Of a stretch of 64,000 nt of DNA, positions 26,669-35,844 are shown piece after piece; the first letter of the stretch is position 1; every line of letters begins with the position of its first letter. Source of the DNA: Pseudoalteromonas sp. UG3-2. Lineage in GTDB: Bacteria > Pseudomonadota > Gammaproteobacteria > Enterobacterales > Alteromonadaceae. Under the pieces are notes generated by a model, which saw nothing but the letters and a program-made list of their open reading frames with translations, did not search any database and was not told where the DNA came from. Position numbers and translations under genes: made by a program. Where the stretch lies: assembly GCF_037120705.1 (NCBI RefSeq), contig NZ_JAWLJU010000002.1:806001-870000 (forward strand), given 5' to 3'.

Positions 26669-27916
26669 CTACAACATTTGTCCGGCGAAATAGGCTCCAG
26701 CATAGCCAACCGTATAAGCGAATAATAAGTAGACACCCATTCTTAAGTAACTGGTAAAGGTTAAAGCTTTCACCTTACTCATGGCAATGATCCCAGCAGC
26801 CGAGCCAATAATTAACATGGAGCCACCAACGCCGGTGGCATAGGTAAAGGTTAACCATTGGCCTGGTGTCATGGCGATATCGGCTTTGAGTAAGGCCGCA
26901 GTTAAGGGCACATTATCGACTGCTGCACTCATTAAGCCCACCAGATAGTTGGCATATTCCGGTGCCAAATATTGATAAAGCTCGGTAAAGCGCGCCAGCA
27001 CCCCAACCTCTTTTAATGCCCCAACTAATAACAGGACACCCACAAAAAACAATAAGGTGTCGTATTCAATCTCGCGAATGTAATCAATGATTTTTTTATT
27101 CACGTCTTTTTTGCGCATAAGAAACTGCGCCGTCAAAAACATTAACGACAAGCCAAACAAGAAGGTGAGCATGGGTGGTACTTGATATTGCACGCTCAAA
27201 AACAGCGTCGCAAATATGGTGGATAGAAAGATCAGCGCAATGGTAATATCGGTTTTTTCAATCCGTCGCGTGGCAACTTTTTCGAAGGTGATCTGTTCGC
27301 GCATACCAATCGACAGCATAAACGCTAACGTCAACACACTGAGCATCGCTGGCAGTATAAGTAGTAACAAATCAGGAATGGTGACCTTATTGGCTAAGAA
27401 AATCATTAAGGTCGTCACATCCCCAGTGATCAAGGACACCCCCCCAGAATTCACACTAAATACAATAAGTGTGGCGTACTTAATCAACTTCTTTTGATCT
27501 AACTTCAACGACATCACCACCGCCAAAGAGATCAGCGTTGCGGTAATATTGTCCGATATCGATGAAAAAACGAACGCAAAGCCCCCCACTAAAAACATTA
27601 ACTTGCGTTCGCTGATGTGGGTTGGCATGATCCTGTGGACAATATTTTGGATAAAGCCTTTGGAGTTTAAATACGCCACAAAGGTCATTGCAGCCATTAA
27701 GAACAACCACAAAGTGGCAATCTCTAAAATATTATGGTCCAGCTCATTTTGTATCATTTCAGGGGTTTGACCATGCATAGGAGAGATAAAGACAATAATC
27801 CAACATAAAGTACCAAAAAATAAGGTTGTTTTGGCCTTGTTTACATGAATAATGTCTTCGATGACAATAAGTATAAAAGCGATAGCGATCAGGGTTAGAA
27901 TAATGGACGTGACCAT
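26669..27916 (-). CDS. nhaD: sodium:proton antiporter NhaD
   Basis: Na+(Li+)/H+ antiporter of the NhaD/IT superfamily, inner membrane, 415 residues with about 12 hydrophobic segments. Characteristic stretches are SSISDNITATLISLAVVM, VFSVNSGGVSLITGDVTTLMIFL and MSAAVDNVPLTAALLKADIAM, corresponding to the two re-entrant substrate regions of the ion transporter fold, each with conserved Asp/Asn/Ser/Thr. It supports sodium homeostasis in a marine lifestyle. It is divergent from the mks operon across 156 bp and ends at its own terminator. Confidence 0.92.
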   Translation of the reverse strand: MVTSIILTLIAIAFILIVIEDIIHVNKAKTTLFFGTLCWIIVFISPMHGQTPEMIQNELDHNILEIATLWLFLMAAMTFVAYLNSKGFIQNIVHRIMPTHISERKLMFLVGGFAFVFSSISDNITATLISLAVVMSLKLDQKKLIKYATLIVFSVNSGGVSLITGDVTTLMIFLANKVTIPDLLLLILPAMLSVLTLAFMLSIGMREQITFEKVATRRIEKTDITIALIFLSTIFATLFLSVQYQVPPMLTFLFGLSLMFLTAQFLMRKKDVNKKIIDYIREIEYDTLLFFVGVLLLVGALKEVGVLARFTELYQYLAPEYANYLVGLMSAAVDNVPLTAALLKADIAMTPGQWLTFTYATGVGGSMLIIGSAAGIIAMSKVKALTFTSYLRMGVYLLFAYTVGYAGAYFAGQML

Positions 27917-28072
27917 AATGCGTAAACAGCCTGTAATATTTTGTAACAGAGGTAGGGTTAGTTTTCGCGGCGCATTCTAGCACTGTCCCGATATGCTTGC
28001 TATCTAATATAAACATTTTGTGACAATTTGATGACGATGTAGTGTTGCTGCACTACAGCCCAATGGAAAGCT

Positions 28073-29317
28073 ATGATCCCAGCAAAAAAACTATTAAATA
28101 CCATTCACGATCATTGGAGTGTACTTGAACTGCTTTTTAAGCGGTTTAAGCTGGCCGATTTCAGCTTAAAAGATGTACAAAACATCATAAAATTAAAAAA
28201 CCCAAGCTGGCAAAGTGAGCGGATCTACAAAGAAACGAACCGGCTACTGCAACAAGAAATTATCATACCTCTAGCGAAATCTTCGCAACTTGAAATCAAC
28301 CGAGCCGTTGCCGACTTTGCCAGTTTCTTGTTGCAAGAAGAAAGCCTCGGTCTCGCCGAGGAAATCACGGTACTGGTAAAAGACCTGGAACGGTTGGGCA
28401 ACCGTATTGCGCAAGCTGGCGATGAGGCGGATTACACTGAACTTAAGCGCTTTAGTCGCATTATGGATGAGCGGGTGCGCAAAATTGTCAAGCTATTCGA
28501 GCACAATGAAAGCGCCATCATGAACCTTGTTGAACAGGCGAAATCGGATACCTCAAGCCTGTCTTTGGGGATGCGTTATAAATCGGTGCTTGAAGCATTT
28601 GATGAGTACATTGAACCCATGCTGGAAATGGTGGACATCCACGGCCCCTTTCAACGCTGCTTTGACCAAATTGAGCATCAGATCAGTGAGCAAATCGAAC
28701 ACATTGAACAACTTGGCCGCGGTGCCGCTGATAAACGCATGCTGGAACAGCTGAGAACCCGTATTTTAGACATGCACCTTATCGGCCGCGAAAGCCTCAG
28801 TCGCAGTGCCGATCTGCTAATGCCCCTGCGCGAAGAGCTAAGACGAAACACCCTGATCACTCGCCAGGCTTCAAAGGTACTTGGCCAGATCAGAAAAAAA
28901 GGCGTCGATCGCTTATTAACGCCAGTGCAGCCGGAGTTTGTCTCGGACACCCAACGCTTTAATTTAGGTCAAAAGCGCCACATGGTGGCTTATATGGCCA
29001 GCTTGGTCGAGTTTGAACACGAAGAATACCAGCTGCCGGACCAAGATGATGTGCCCGCTTATCAAAGCCCTAATATTCCAGATTATCAGGCAGTTAAAGC
29101 TCGCTTCCAAGCCTCTGGCAAAAAGCGCCAGGCATTATTGCCGTTTTTATCTGACAGTTACCCAGATTTAGATGCCGATGAAATGCTGTTTTTATATCAA
29201 AAGCTGATCAACGAGAGCGAGTTATCGTTAACGCAAGCAGATGATAAGCAACACGTAAGCATCGCATCACACACTTTCTCGCTGTATCCATTTAGCGCCA
29301 AAGCAGAACAAGATTAA
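28073..29317 (+). CDS. mksF: condensin kleisin subunit MksF (MukF/JetA-like)
   Basis: Kleisin subunit of a Muk-like SMC complex, 414 residues. Like MukF/MksF/JetA it begins with a winged-helix region (about 1-90: LLNTIHDHWSVLELLFKRFKL), continues with a long helical middle domain (about 90-290) and ends in a C-terminal winged helix that would bind the SMC head. The call rests mainly on context: it is followed after four bases by a MukE-like gene, and then by an SMC ATPase overlapping that gene. The order kleisin-MksE-SMC is standard for Mks/Wadjet operons. Divergence from MukF means naming depends on the operon. Confidence 0.85.
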   Translation: MIPAKKLLNTIHDHWSVLELLFKRFKLADFSLKDVQNIIKLKNPSWQSERIYKETNRLLQQEIIIPLAKSSQLEINRAVADFASFLLQEESLGLAEEITVLVKDLERLGNRIAQAGDEADYTELKRFSRIMDERVRKIVKLFEHNESAIMNLVEQAKSDTSSLSLGMRYKSVLEAFDEYIEPMLEMVDIHGPFQRCFDQIEHQISEQIEHIEQLGRGAADKRMLEQLRTRILDMHLIGRESLSRSADLLMPLREELRRNTLITRQASKVLGQIRKKGVDRLLTPVQPEFVSDTQRFNLGQKRHMVAYMASLVEFEHEEYQLPDQDDVPAYQSPNIPDYQAVKARFQASGKKRQALLPFLSDSYPDLDADEMLFLYQKLINESELSLTQADDKQHVSIASHTFSLYPFSAKAEQD

Positions 29318-29321
29318 CATT

Positions 29322-29870
29322 ATGACGACCATTAATTTAGATAGGCTCAATGAGCTGCAAGCCATTAATAAAAAATTGGTGAGCGGGTATCACATTAGTG
29401 AGCAAGACACCACTTTATGGCAGGAATTAGATCAAGAAATTGACAGTTACCAAGCCTTATTCACAGCCCTTGGCCATGACTTACAGCATGATGCCCGAGG
29501 TTTTTATTACCTTGCCAGCGACGAAAGCACCCCTAACATGGGCAAAATTTCACGTGCCATTGCGCTGACCATTTATATTTTGATTGAGCACTACGCTAAC
29601 CAAGGTAAAGATCCACTTCGAGTGCTGTTCGACGAAGTATGTGATTTAGAGTTAATGCAAACCATCGTACAACTGAACAAACATTTATTTGATCAGCTAG
29701 AAATCTTCTCTGGTTCAGACCTACGTAAAGACGTGTTTTTGCGCATGGTGCGCTTAGGGCTTGCCCGTGAAGTGGAACAAGGCTTTATGTTGTTGGCGCC
29801 AATCTATCGCTACATTGACGCCCTAATGGAAGTGAATGAAGAACAATACGAGATTGAGGATGAGCTATGA
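29322..29870 (+). CDS. mksE: condensin subunit MksE (MukE/JetB-like)
   Basis: Small accessory subunit of the MksBEF condensin, 182 residues. MukE-type proteins are tandem winged helices that bridge the kleisin. The N-terminal half (LQAINKKLVSGYHISEQDTTLWQELD) and the C-terminal winged helix (DVFLRMVRLGLAREVEQGFMLL) fit. It starts four bases after mksF and overlaps mksB by four bases (ATGA), which means coupled translation of the complex in fixed stoichiometry. Confidence 0.82.
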   Translation: MTTINLDRLNELQAINKKLVSGYHISEQDTTLWQELDQEIDSYQALFTALGHDLQHDARGFYYLASDESTPNMGKISRAIALTIYILIEHYANQGKDPLRVLFDEVCDLELMQTIVQLNKHLFDQLEIFSGSDLRKDVFLRMVRLGLAREVEQGFMLLAPIYRYIDALMEVNEEQYEIEDEL

Positions 29871-32656
29871 GCGATAAGTTGTACGGCTTAAGTAAACTGG
29901 CCTTATTAAATACTGCGGGCTACGCCAAGTGTGTCATTCCTTTAGATAAAAGTGCTTCCATTTGCGCACCCAATAACACCGGTAAAAGTTCGGTGATAAA
30001 CGCCCTGCAATTTCCGCTGATCAATGATCTTAGGTTAACCGAGTGGGATGGTCACGACCTGGAAGAAACTCGTAAGTTTTACTTCTCCTCGGATCAATCT
30101 TATATCTTGCTGGAAGCCAACCTGCCCCACGGAGACGTAGTCATCGGTGTCGCGGGCCTGGGTAAAATAGCCGGCTATGCACACCAGTTTTTTTGCTATC
30201 AAGGTAAACTTGATTTGGCGGACTTTACCGCAGGCAAAAGCATTATTAAGTACACTAAGTTATTTAACCACCTTGAGCAAAAACAGCGTAATCCGGTTGA
30301 GCTCAAGGCGCAGGAGCTCAATGCCTTGCTTACTGGCGGGGCTACACCATTTGATGGTGACATAAACCTGAAGATGATCCCACTTAACAACGTGCAAGAT
30401 GCCCCTGTGTATAAAGAAATATTCCGGCGTATTTTGAATTTACATAAGCTTGGTGCCCAAGATGTTAAACGCTTTATGCTCAAAGTATTTGAGCGCCACA
30501 TGTCTAATTCTAAGGTCGACTTTTATGAAGTGTGGCGTCGCGCCTTTGATAAGGTCAATCGTGCCCGCCGCGAGCTGACCACCCTAGAGTCGATGCAAGA
30601 GCCTATTTCTGCCTTAGAAACCATGTTGGAAAGCGAAGCCGTATTAAAAGGTAAGCTTGCTGCGTATGCGCCGAAAATCGATTTAGCCTTAGTGGAATAC
30701 GATAATTACCAAAGCGAGCAACTTACTGAGCTGGAGGCGCAATTAGAGGATATTGAGTCTGAAAAGCAAGAATTTGAGGCCAAACAGCAGCTTTACGTGC
30801 AACAGTCACGGGACATTGAGCGCAAACAAACGCAAATTGAGCAATGGTTTAGTGATTATAATGCCCTGAAAAGCGAGTTTGAGCTCACCAATCAAGCCAC
30901 GCTGAAAACCAACCTCACTCTATTGAAGAAAGAATACGAGCAGCTTTCCTTTTCCATTAACAGTGCCCAAGGTCAAAGCTTACATACTCTCGATTTTCGT
31001 ATTAATGAAACGCAAAAGCAGATTAAAAGCTTAAAGCTGCAGTTGAAAAACCTCGAGTTTAATCTCTTTACCCGCATGCGCGAAGATTTATCGCTGAAAG
31101 AAGTTGAAGAGATCTCCCGCATACTCAACCCAGACCTCCTTTCTTTTTCTACCACTGCTCAAGGTGAGGTTACCATCAGCGACGAAGATGCCTTTGCGGA
31201 TTTCTTAATGGCGTTATCGAAGTCGGTTCAAGGAGGTGAACTGATCTTGCCCGGCGCCACCATTAAGCTGAAAAAACTCAGTATGGTGCAAATGCAAAGC
31301 GGTGAGAACAAGGTACAACTGCAAGCACAGTTAGAGTCGCTACAACAGTCTTTAAGTGATTTAAAGCAGCAGCGTGAAGTGGCAGCTAATGTCGCCGAAA
31401 AACAGCAAGAACGTGATGCCCTGTACGATGAATTGATGGCCACCGAAGCCGCGATGAAACGTTTTGAACAGTTTCAAACCATGCAGCAATCGGCAGAAGC
31501 GCAAACTGCGCTACAACAGCAGCTACAGATTGAACGTGAACAAGTTGATGAATACTTGCATGATATTCAACGCAATGCCGGTTCGATTTCTGACCGCCGT
31601 TCGATTATCAAAAGTAAGCAAGACTTACTCACGCGCCAAGCGGATCGCCTGAAGCAAGTTAAATCAGAGCGTATTGATCACACCTTAGACTTATACACTG
31701 GCAAACAGGCCGCGTATGAAATTGAGATTAAACTCGATTTTGACAACCTATCTGAGGTCATTCACCAGTTCAATAAAGACTGTAATGAATTAAGAAACTT
31801 AGACGTGAATGTTCGTAATACCTATTTGCATATTTACAATGCCGGGATCACTAAGTTTGATAATGAGCCAGACGATGCCACTAAATACCAAAAGCTGATC
31901 GGCGCCTATCATAATTTAGATAACGAACGCGAAGCCGTAGATAAACAAGCTCGGGTGGCCTTAACGGAAGTGGCTGCGACGATTAAAGGCTTAAGGCAAG
32001 ATCTTGACCGCTTGCGCCGCGAGATGAACAGCTTTAATAAAGGCATTAGTCAGCACCGAATTTCGAACCTACAAGCGTTTAAAATCAATGTCATCCCGCG
32101 CAAAATGTTGGTTGATAGCATCGACACCATCATTAGTACTTCGGACTTGTATGAACAAGGTGAAAGTTTCGATTTACTGAGCGAGCAACCGGCATCGGAA
32201 AAAGAAGTTAACGCAGCAAAAGATCATATCATTAAGCTAGCTGCCGATAAGGCCGGCCTGACACTGACCGACTTGTTCGACATTCGCTTTGAAGTGGTTA
32301 ATCGCGCCGGTGAGACCGAGCATTTTGATAAAATCGACTCCGCAGGCTCTAATGGCACGCGAATAACAATAAAACTGTTGTGTGGCATGCTGTTTATTCG
32401 CTATCTATTATCTGATCAAGAGCAGGCCATGTACCGTATTCCTATTTACATTGATGAAGCGGCGGATATTGACCCGCAAAACCAAAAAGCCATCATTGAA
32501 ACGGCATTGAGCTTTGGTTTTGTGCCGATTTTTGCCTCGGTAAAACCACAAATTAGTTGTGACTACCTGGTCCCTATCCGCAGTGTTGCTAAAGGCAGTC
32601 AAAACTGGGTGGATGAAAAAGATTGGATAGAAGTGCAACACCCGGTGGAACATTAA
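29867..32656 (+). CDS. mksB: SMC-like condensin ATPase MksB (JetC-like)
   Basis: ATPase of the Mks condensin, 929 residues, far shorter than MukB (~1,480) and typical of MksB. Walker A is APNNTGKSS at about 34-42. Two long Gln/Glu-rich coiled-coil arms (about 260-400 and 470-740) flank a short hinge. The distal head has a signature region SAGSNGTRITIKLLCG and Walker B IPIYIDEAADIDP with catalytic Asp863-Glu864. It would organise DNA by loop extrusion with MksF and MksE. Unlike Wadjet systems, no JetD/MksG nuclease gene follows: the next gene is a DUF4136 lipoprotein. This suggests a chromosome-maintenance rather than plasmid-cleaving version. Confidence 0.9.
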   Translation: MSDKLYGLSKLALLNTAGYAKCVIPLDKSASICAPNNTGKSSVINALQFPLINDLRLTEWDGHDLEETRKFYFSSDQSYILLEANLPHGDVVIGVAGLGKIAGYAHQFFCYQGKLDLADFTAGKSIIKYTKLFNHLEQKQRNPVELKAQELNALLTGGATPFDGDINLKMIPLNNVQDAPVYKEIFRRILNLHKLGAQDVKRFMLKVFERHMSNSKVDFYEVWRRAFDKVNRARRELTTLESMQEPISALETMLESEAVLKGKLAAYAPKIDLALVEYDNYQSEQLTELEAQLEDIESEKQEFEAKQQLYVQQSRDIERKQTQIEQWFSDYNALKSEFELTNQATLKTNLTLLKKEYEQLSFSINSAQGQSLHTLDFRINETQKQIKSLKLQLKNLEFNLFTRMREDLSLKEVEEISRILNPDLLSFSTTAQGEVTISDEDAFADFLMALSKSVQGGELILPGATIKLKKLSMVQMQSGENKVQLQAQLESLQQSLSDLKQQREVAANVAEKQQERDALYDELMATEAAMKRFEQFQTMQQSAEAQTALQQQLQIEREQVDEYLHDIQRNAGSISDRRSIIKSKQDLLTRQADRLKQVKSERIDHTLDLYTGKQAAYEIEIKLDFDNLSEVIHQFNKDCNELRNLDVNVRNTYLHIYNAGITKFDNEPDDATKYQKLIGAYHNLDNEREAVDKQARVALTEVAATIKGLRQDLDRLRREMNSFNKGISQHRISNLQAFKINVIPRKMLVDSIDTIISTSDLYEQGESFDLLSEQPASEKEVNAAKDHIIKLAADKAGLTLTDLFDIRFEVVNRAGETEHFDKIDSAGSNGTRITIKLLCGMLFIRYLLSDQEQAMYRIPIYIDEAADIDPQNQKAIIETALSFGFVPIFASVKPQISCDYLVPIRSVAKGSQNWVDEKDWIEVQHPVEH

Positions 32657-32774
32657 TGCTAAGTTAATGTCTTAACTACATAATAAAGAGTCATGCTAGC
32701 CACGGTGGCAAAGTACTTACAGCTCATAAGTGCTTAGCAAACGTGACGCATATTCCGCGAAGGAGAAATAAGGT

Positions 32775-33326
32775 ATGTTGAAACATCTCGCAGTCACAGT
32801 ATTGATACTATTTCTGGCCGCCTGTGCTAAAACCCCAGATTGGGACTATGACAAGTCAGTAGAATTTGCTAACTACAAAACCTACGCTTGGTCCCCTGAT
32901 GCGGATTTAAAAAATAATGGCCGCGAATACCAAGTAAATGACTTAATGGAAAAACGTATTCGTAACGCCATCAAAAACCAAATGTCGCAACAAGGCTTTA
33001 CCTTAACCGACGCCGCTTCGGCTGATTTGCTGGTGAATTATCACGCTTCTGTGGACACCAAAATCGAGTCTGACTCGCTGCATACTAGCTATGGTGCTCG
33101 TTGGAACTACTGGGGGATCGGCTGGCAAACCCAAACAACCACTCGTGAGTACGAAGTGGGTACCTTAGTGGTTGATATGGTCGATAAGGCTTCAAATCAA
33201 CTGGTTTGGCGTGGCGCTAAAGAAGGTCGGTTACGTAAAAACCAAACGCCGGATGAAAGAACCGAATCCATCAACAACACCATTGCCGAGATGTTGGCCA
33301 ACTTCCCGCCTAAGGCAAACTATTAA
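32775..33326 (+). CDS. DUF4136 lipoprotein
   Basis: Predicted lipoprotein, 183 residues. Signal peptide LILFLAAC with a lipobox at Cys17, then the DUF4136 domain (YKTYAWSPDAD, RIRNAIKNQMSQQGFTLTD, ADLLVNYHASVD, GTLVVDMVDKASNQLVWRGAKEG). These proteins are common envelope lipoproteins without assigned function. It has its own GGAG ribosome-binding site and a 118-bp gap from mksB, so it is probably separate from the condensin operon. Confidence 0.88.
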   Translation: MLKHLAVTVLILFLAACAKTPDWDYDKSVEFANYKTYAWSPDADLKNNGREYQVNDLMEKRIRNAIKNQMSQQGFTLTDAASADLLVNYHASVDTKIESDSLHTSYGARWNYWGIGWQTQTTTREYEVGTLVVDMVDKASNQLVWRGAKEGRLRKNQTPDERTESINNTIAEMLANFPPKANY

Positions 33327-33334
33327 TTTTTATG

Positions 33335-33355
33335 AAGGTGAGCTCAGCTCACCTT
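33335..33355. terminator. bidirectional hairpin terminator
   Basis: Perfect 9-bp stem AAGGTGAGC / GCTCACCTT with a TCA loop, between the DUF4136 gene and the convergent small membrane-protein gene. T-runs are modest on both sides. Confidence 0.65.
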
Positions 33356-33395
33356 TATATTGTTGTTAGCCTTAACGGATATTGGGCGCTTTGCT

Positions 33396-33536
33396 CTACT
33401 TGTCGCCTTTGCTGTTATGCTTATTTAACTGCGAAGCCCCCCAAAAGAATACGCCTGCACCCACCCCCATTAAACAAAAAAACGCGCCAAGGCCAAGGGG
33501 GGATCCCCACGAAAATAGATAAAGTAACGCTTCCAT
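33396..33536 (-). CDS. 46-residue small membrane protein
   Basis: A short open frame on the minus strand from ATG at 33536 to TAG at 33396. It is preceded by AGGA seven bases upstream, a good ribosome-binding site. The product has a Trp/Gly-rich hydrophobic core (FSWGSPLGLGAFFCLMGVGA followed by GVFFWGASQLN) and a polar basic tail KHNSKGDK. This looks like a single-pass or hairpin inner-membrane microprotein. It is convergent with the DUF4136 gene and followed by a shared hairpin. No function can be assigned. Confidence 0.62.
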   Translation of the reverse strand: MEALLYLFSWGSPLGLGAFFCLMGVGAGVFFWGASQLNKHNSKGDK

Positions 33537-33754
33537 AGTTGCTTCCTGTTGTTATTGTAGTTTTTATAGTAATACAGAACTGCTGAAATATTGTATTTAA
33601 ATAGCATTACTTTTATTGATAAGCGCATTTTAATTAACTTTTACCAGCTCTAATTTCACTGCGATACTTGTCCACGCTGTAACTCTATATCGCCTTATTT
33701 TTGTCTACACCATCAATAACAGTTACCGACTGACAAATGCCTGTTAAGCAGAAT

Positions 33755-33780
33755 GATAAGGTGAGCGATTTCACCTTATC
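33755..33780 (-). terminator. hairpin after the secreted-protein gene
   Basis: Perfect 10-bp stem GATAAGGTGA / TCACCTTATC with a 6-base loop, 40 bases after the stop of the gene at 33821. The T-run is weak. Confidence 0.55.
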
Positions 33781-33820
33781 AATTCACTTATTAGCAGATA
33801 AAACAGTTAGTGCATCATGC

Positions 33821-35836
33821 TCACTCAGTTATTAAATGCTCAAGCTCCACCTCTATACCTTCTAATTCAATAAACTGTCCGCGCTCATGTGAGGTCAGAG
33901 TAAAAATTATGCCTTGATTCGTTTTAGGGTGTGCACGCCACTGATTCAGTAATTGAGTGAGCTTGTTATGCTCAACGACTATTTGTCCATTTTCAGCAGA
34001 CTCTACGTCTAATGATACGATCTTATGTTGCCACGGTGGACAAAGTGTGAACGACTGGCAAAAATAGTCGTATTCTAACGTCTCAAGTTCCCAAGGATTA
34101 CTGACGACTTGGTAGACATCAACTTGAGTAAATGGCTGCACTAAGCTCGAATTACCCAAGGTTACTGTTAACTTTGCCTTAATGATATGCCCACTGATCT
34201 CCGATAGGTTAAAATCCCCAAGCACTTCGTAATCATAAGGTATTGACGCACCAGCACGTAAGTAGCCACCAATTCGTTTGACGCCATCACTTATTGCAGG
34301 GACACTTTGCCAATTAACTCTTTCTAAGCCATAGCTCTTAGCAGCAAGCGTTTGCTTCATTTTGGGGATAAAATTTTCTTTTTGGTATGACTCTGTTGTT
34401 CCTAATTGCAGTTTTCGCTTGGAATGCCCTCGAGTATAAATTAACAGTGAATTGAGCTCATATGGACCGTCGGCCTGTTGGAAAACCGTACCTGGAACAG
34501 TAAACTCAAGAAGGTTCTCACCTTTGTTCATGGCTTTATCGAAGCTAATCAGCTCTAATCTAGTGCGATCAGCGGCACTTATATTAAATGAACCGCTGTA
34601 ATTGCCAGGGTTATCTGCATAAACGCTAAAGGCAAAACTTAGGGACTCTATGTAGCTACCATCGCTGGAGTAATTAGCACGACTAATAAGCTTTTCCCCT
34701 ACTTCAATAGGATCACGGCAAAACTGTAATTGCGATAAGTCCAATGAATTATCAAATGCTAACATTGGTGCGGCAGGACCGACCCCCATTTCAGTTGTTG
34801 ACACAAAGGAACTAGGTAAAGTTTCTAGAGTTGGTTCATCACCAAAGCTCTCTTTTAACTCCTCCTTAGTATATTTGATGACAGTCTCCCACTCGCCTTG
34901 TGGAAGTGAAAATCTGGTGCTTTTATTCAGTGTATTGCTACCATCAGTGAGCCTTGTATTTATTGCATACCCACCCGCAACATTGATATAAAGCTCTATT
35001 TCCTGCTCAACATGTGAGACACAGCCGTTTTCAGTTTCTACAGCTGTTAATTTTTGCGCTGTAAGGTTTACACGGGCAGGCAATACTTTAACTCGTTTGC
35101 TTACGGTGCGCTTTACGAGAGCTCCGTTATGCTGAAGCCTGGCACTCGATTCAATCAAGTACTCTCCAGTCAATGGAAATTCATATAACACACTATAAAT
35201 ACCATCATTAGCCTTGGGGTCGCCATCTATGCCATCATCTCTTGCGGTTAGAAACTGCCGTGTTCCATTAGGGGCCGTAATTACAAAATCGACCTCAGCA
35301 TCGGTAATTGGCTCGCCATTATTCACCAACAGGCTAGCCGCTATCATGGGATCGCCAAATACATAGTGTGTTCTTGGAATTGCCATTCCCAACCCTATGG
35401 GGCTTTTTTTATGTAACTGCGCAATAGCCAGCGTTTTGTAATCAACTTCAGGAAACTCTACATTGATTTGCCATTGCCCCGGCATGGGTTCCTGTAACTC
35501 TGGCAACAACGCATAAGTACCTGGAACCGGTGGCGTTTGTTGCTCTCCCGGCTCAAACTTAATTCTTGGATCATTGAATGCAATTATTTCAATGCCGTTT
35601 GGATCGAGTACTTGGAATGTTGCTTCATCTACCGGAATAATTAGCTCTATTTGAACGCTGTCAGTTTGATCGACATCAAAAGGAATAGTTATCTGAGTCA
35701 TACCTGACTCAATGGCGAGCGAATAGGTTTTACTGTTAGCCATTCCTATAGGCATGGGCCCAAAGACTTGTTTAGCGAGTGCGGGGCTGCTCATCAACCA
35801 ACCCCAAATTAAGACGATTACTAATGGTTTCATCAT
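33821..35836 (-). CDS. secreted multidomain protein, choice-of-anchor X-like
   Basis: Secreted protein of 671 residues with a Sec signal peptide (about 1-22, cleavage after SPALA). The N-terminal part reads as a beta-sandwich (ITIPFDVDQTDSVQIELIIP). The middle has an Ig-like/choice-of-anchor X-type module with DDGIDGDPKANDGIYSVLYE, a likely calcium-binding Asp loop, and TGEYLIESSARL. The C-terminal part looks like another beta-rich domain. No catalytic motif was recognised. It starts eight bases after the stop of the lipase gene, so the two are one operon and the protein may be a partner, chaperone or surface anchor for the lipase. Domain naming is tentative. Confidence 0.65.
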   Translation of the reverse strand: MMKPLVIVLIWGWLMSSPALAKQVFGPMPIGMANSKTYSLAIESGMTQITIPFDVDQTDSVQIELIIPVDEATFQVLDPNGIEIIAFNDPRIKFEPGEQQTPPVPGTYALLPELQEPMPGQWQINVEFPEVDYKTLAIAQLHKKSPIGLGMAIPRTHYVFGDPMIAASLLVNNGEPITDAEVDFVITAPNGTRQFLTARDDGIDGDPKANDGIYSVLYEFPLTGEYLIESSARLQHNGALVKRTVSKRVKVLPARVNLTAQKLTAVETENGCVSHVEQEIELYINVAGGYAINTRLTDGSNTLNKSTRFSLPQGEWETVIKYTKEELKESFGDEPTLETLPSSFVSTTEMGVGPAAPMLAFDNSLDLSQLQFCRDPIEVGEKLISRANYSSDGSYIESLSFAFSVYADNPGNYSGSFNISAADRTRLELISFDKAMNKGENLLEFTVPGTVFQQADGPYELNSLLIYTRGHSKRKLQLGTTESYQKENFIPKMKQTLAAKSYGLERVNWQSVPAISDGVKRIGGYLRAGASIPYDYEVLGDFNLSEISGHIIKAKLTVTLGNSSLVQPFTQVDVYQVVSNPWELETLEYDYFCQSFTLCPPWQHKIVSLDVESAENGQIVVEHNKLTQLLNQWRAHPKTNQGIIFTLTSHERGQFIELEGIEVELEHLITE

Positions 35837-35844
35837 GTTGCTCC

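Noticed and set aside
28073-32656. A full Wadjet (JetABCD) defence system
   Set aside because: No JetD gene is present beside the three condensin genes; called Mks instead.
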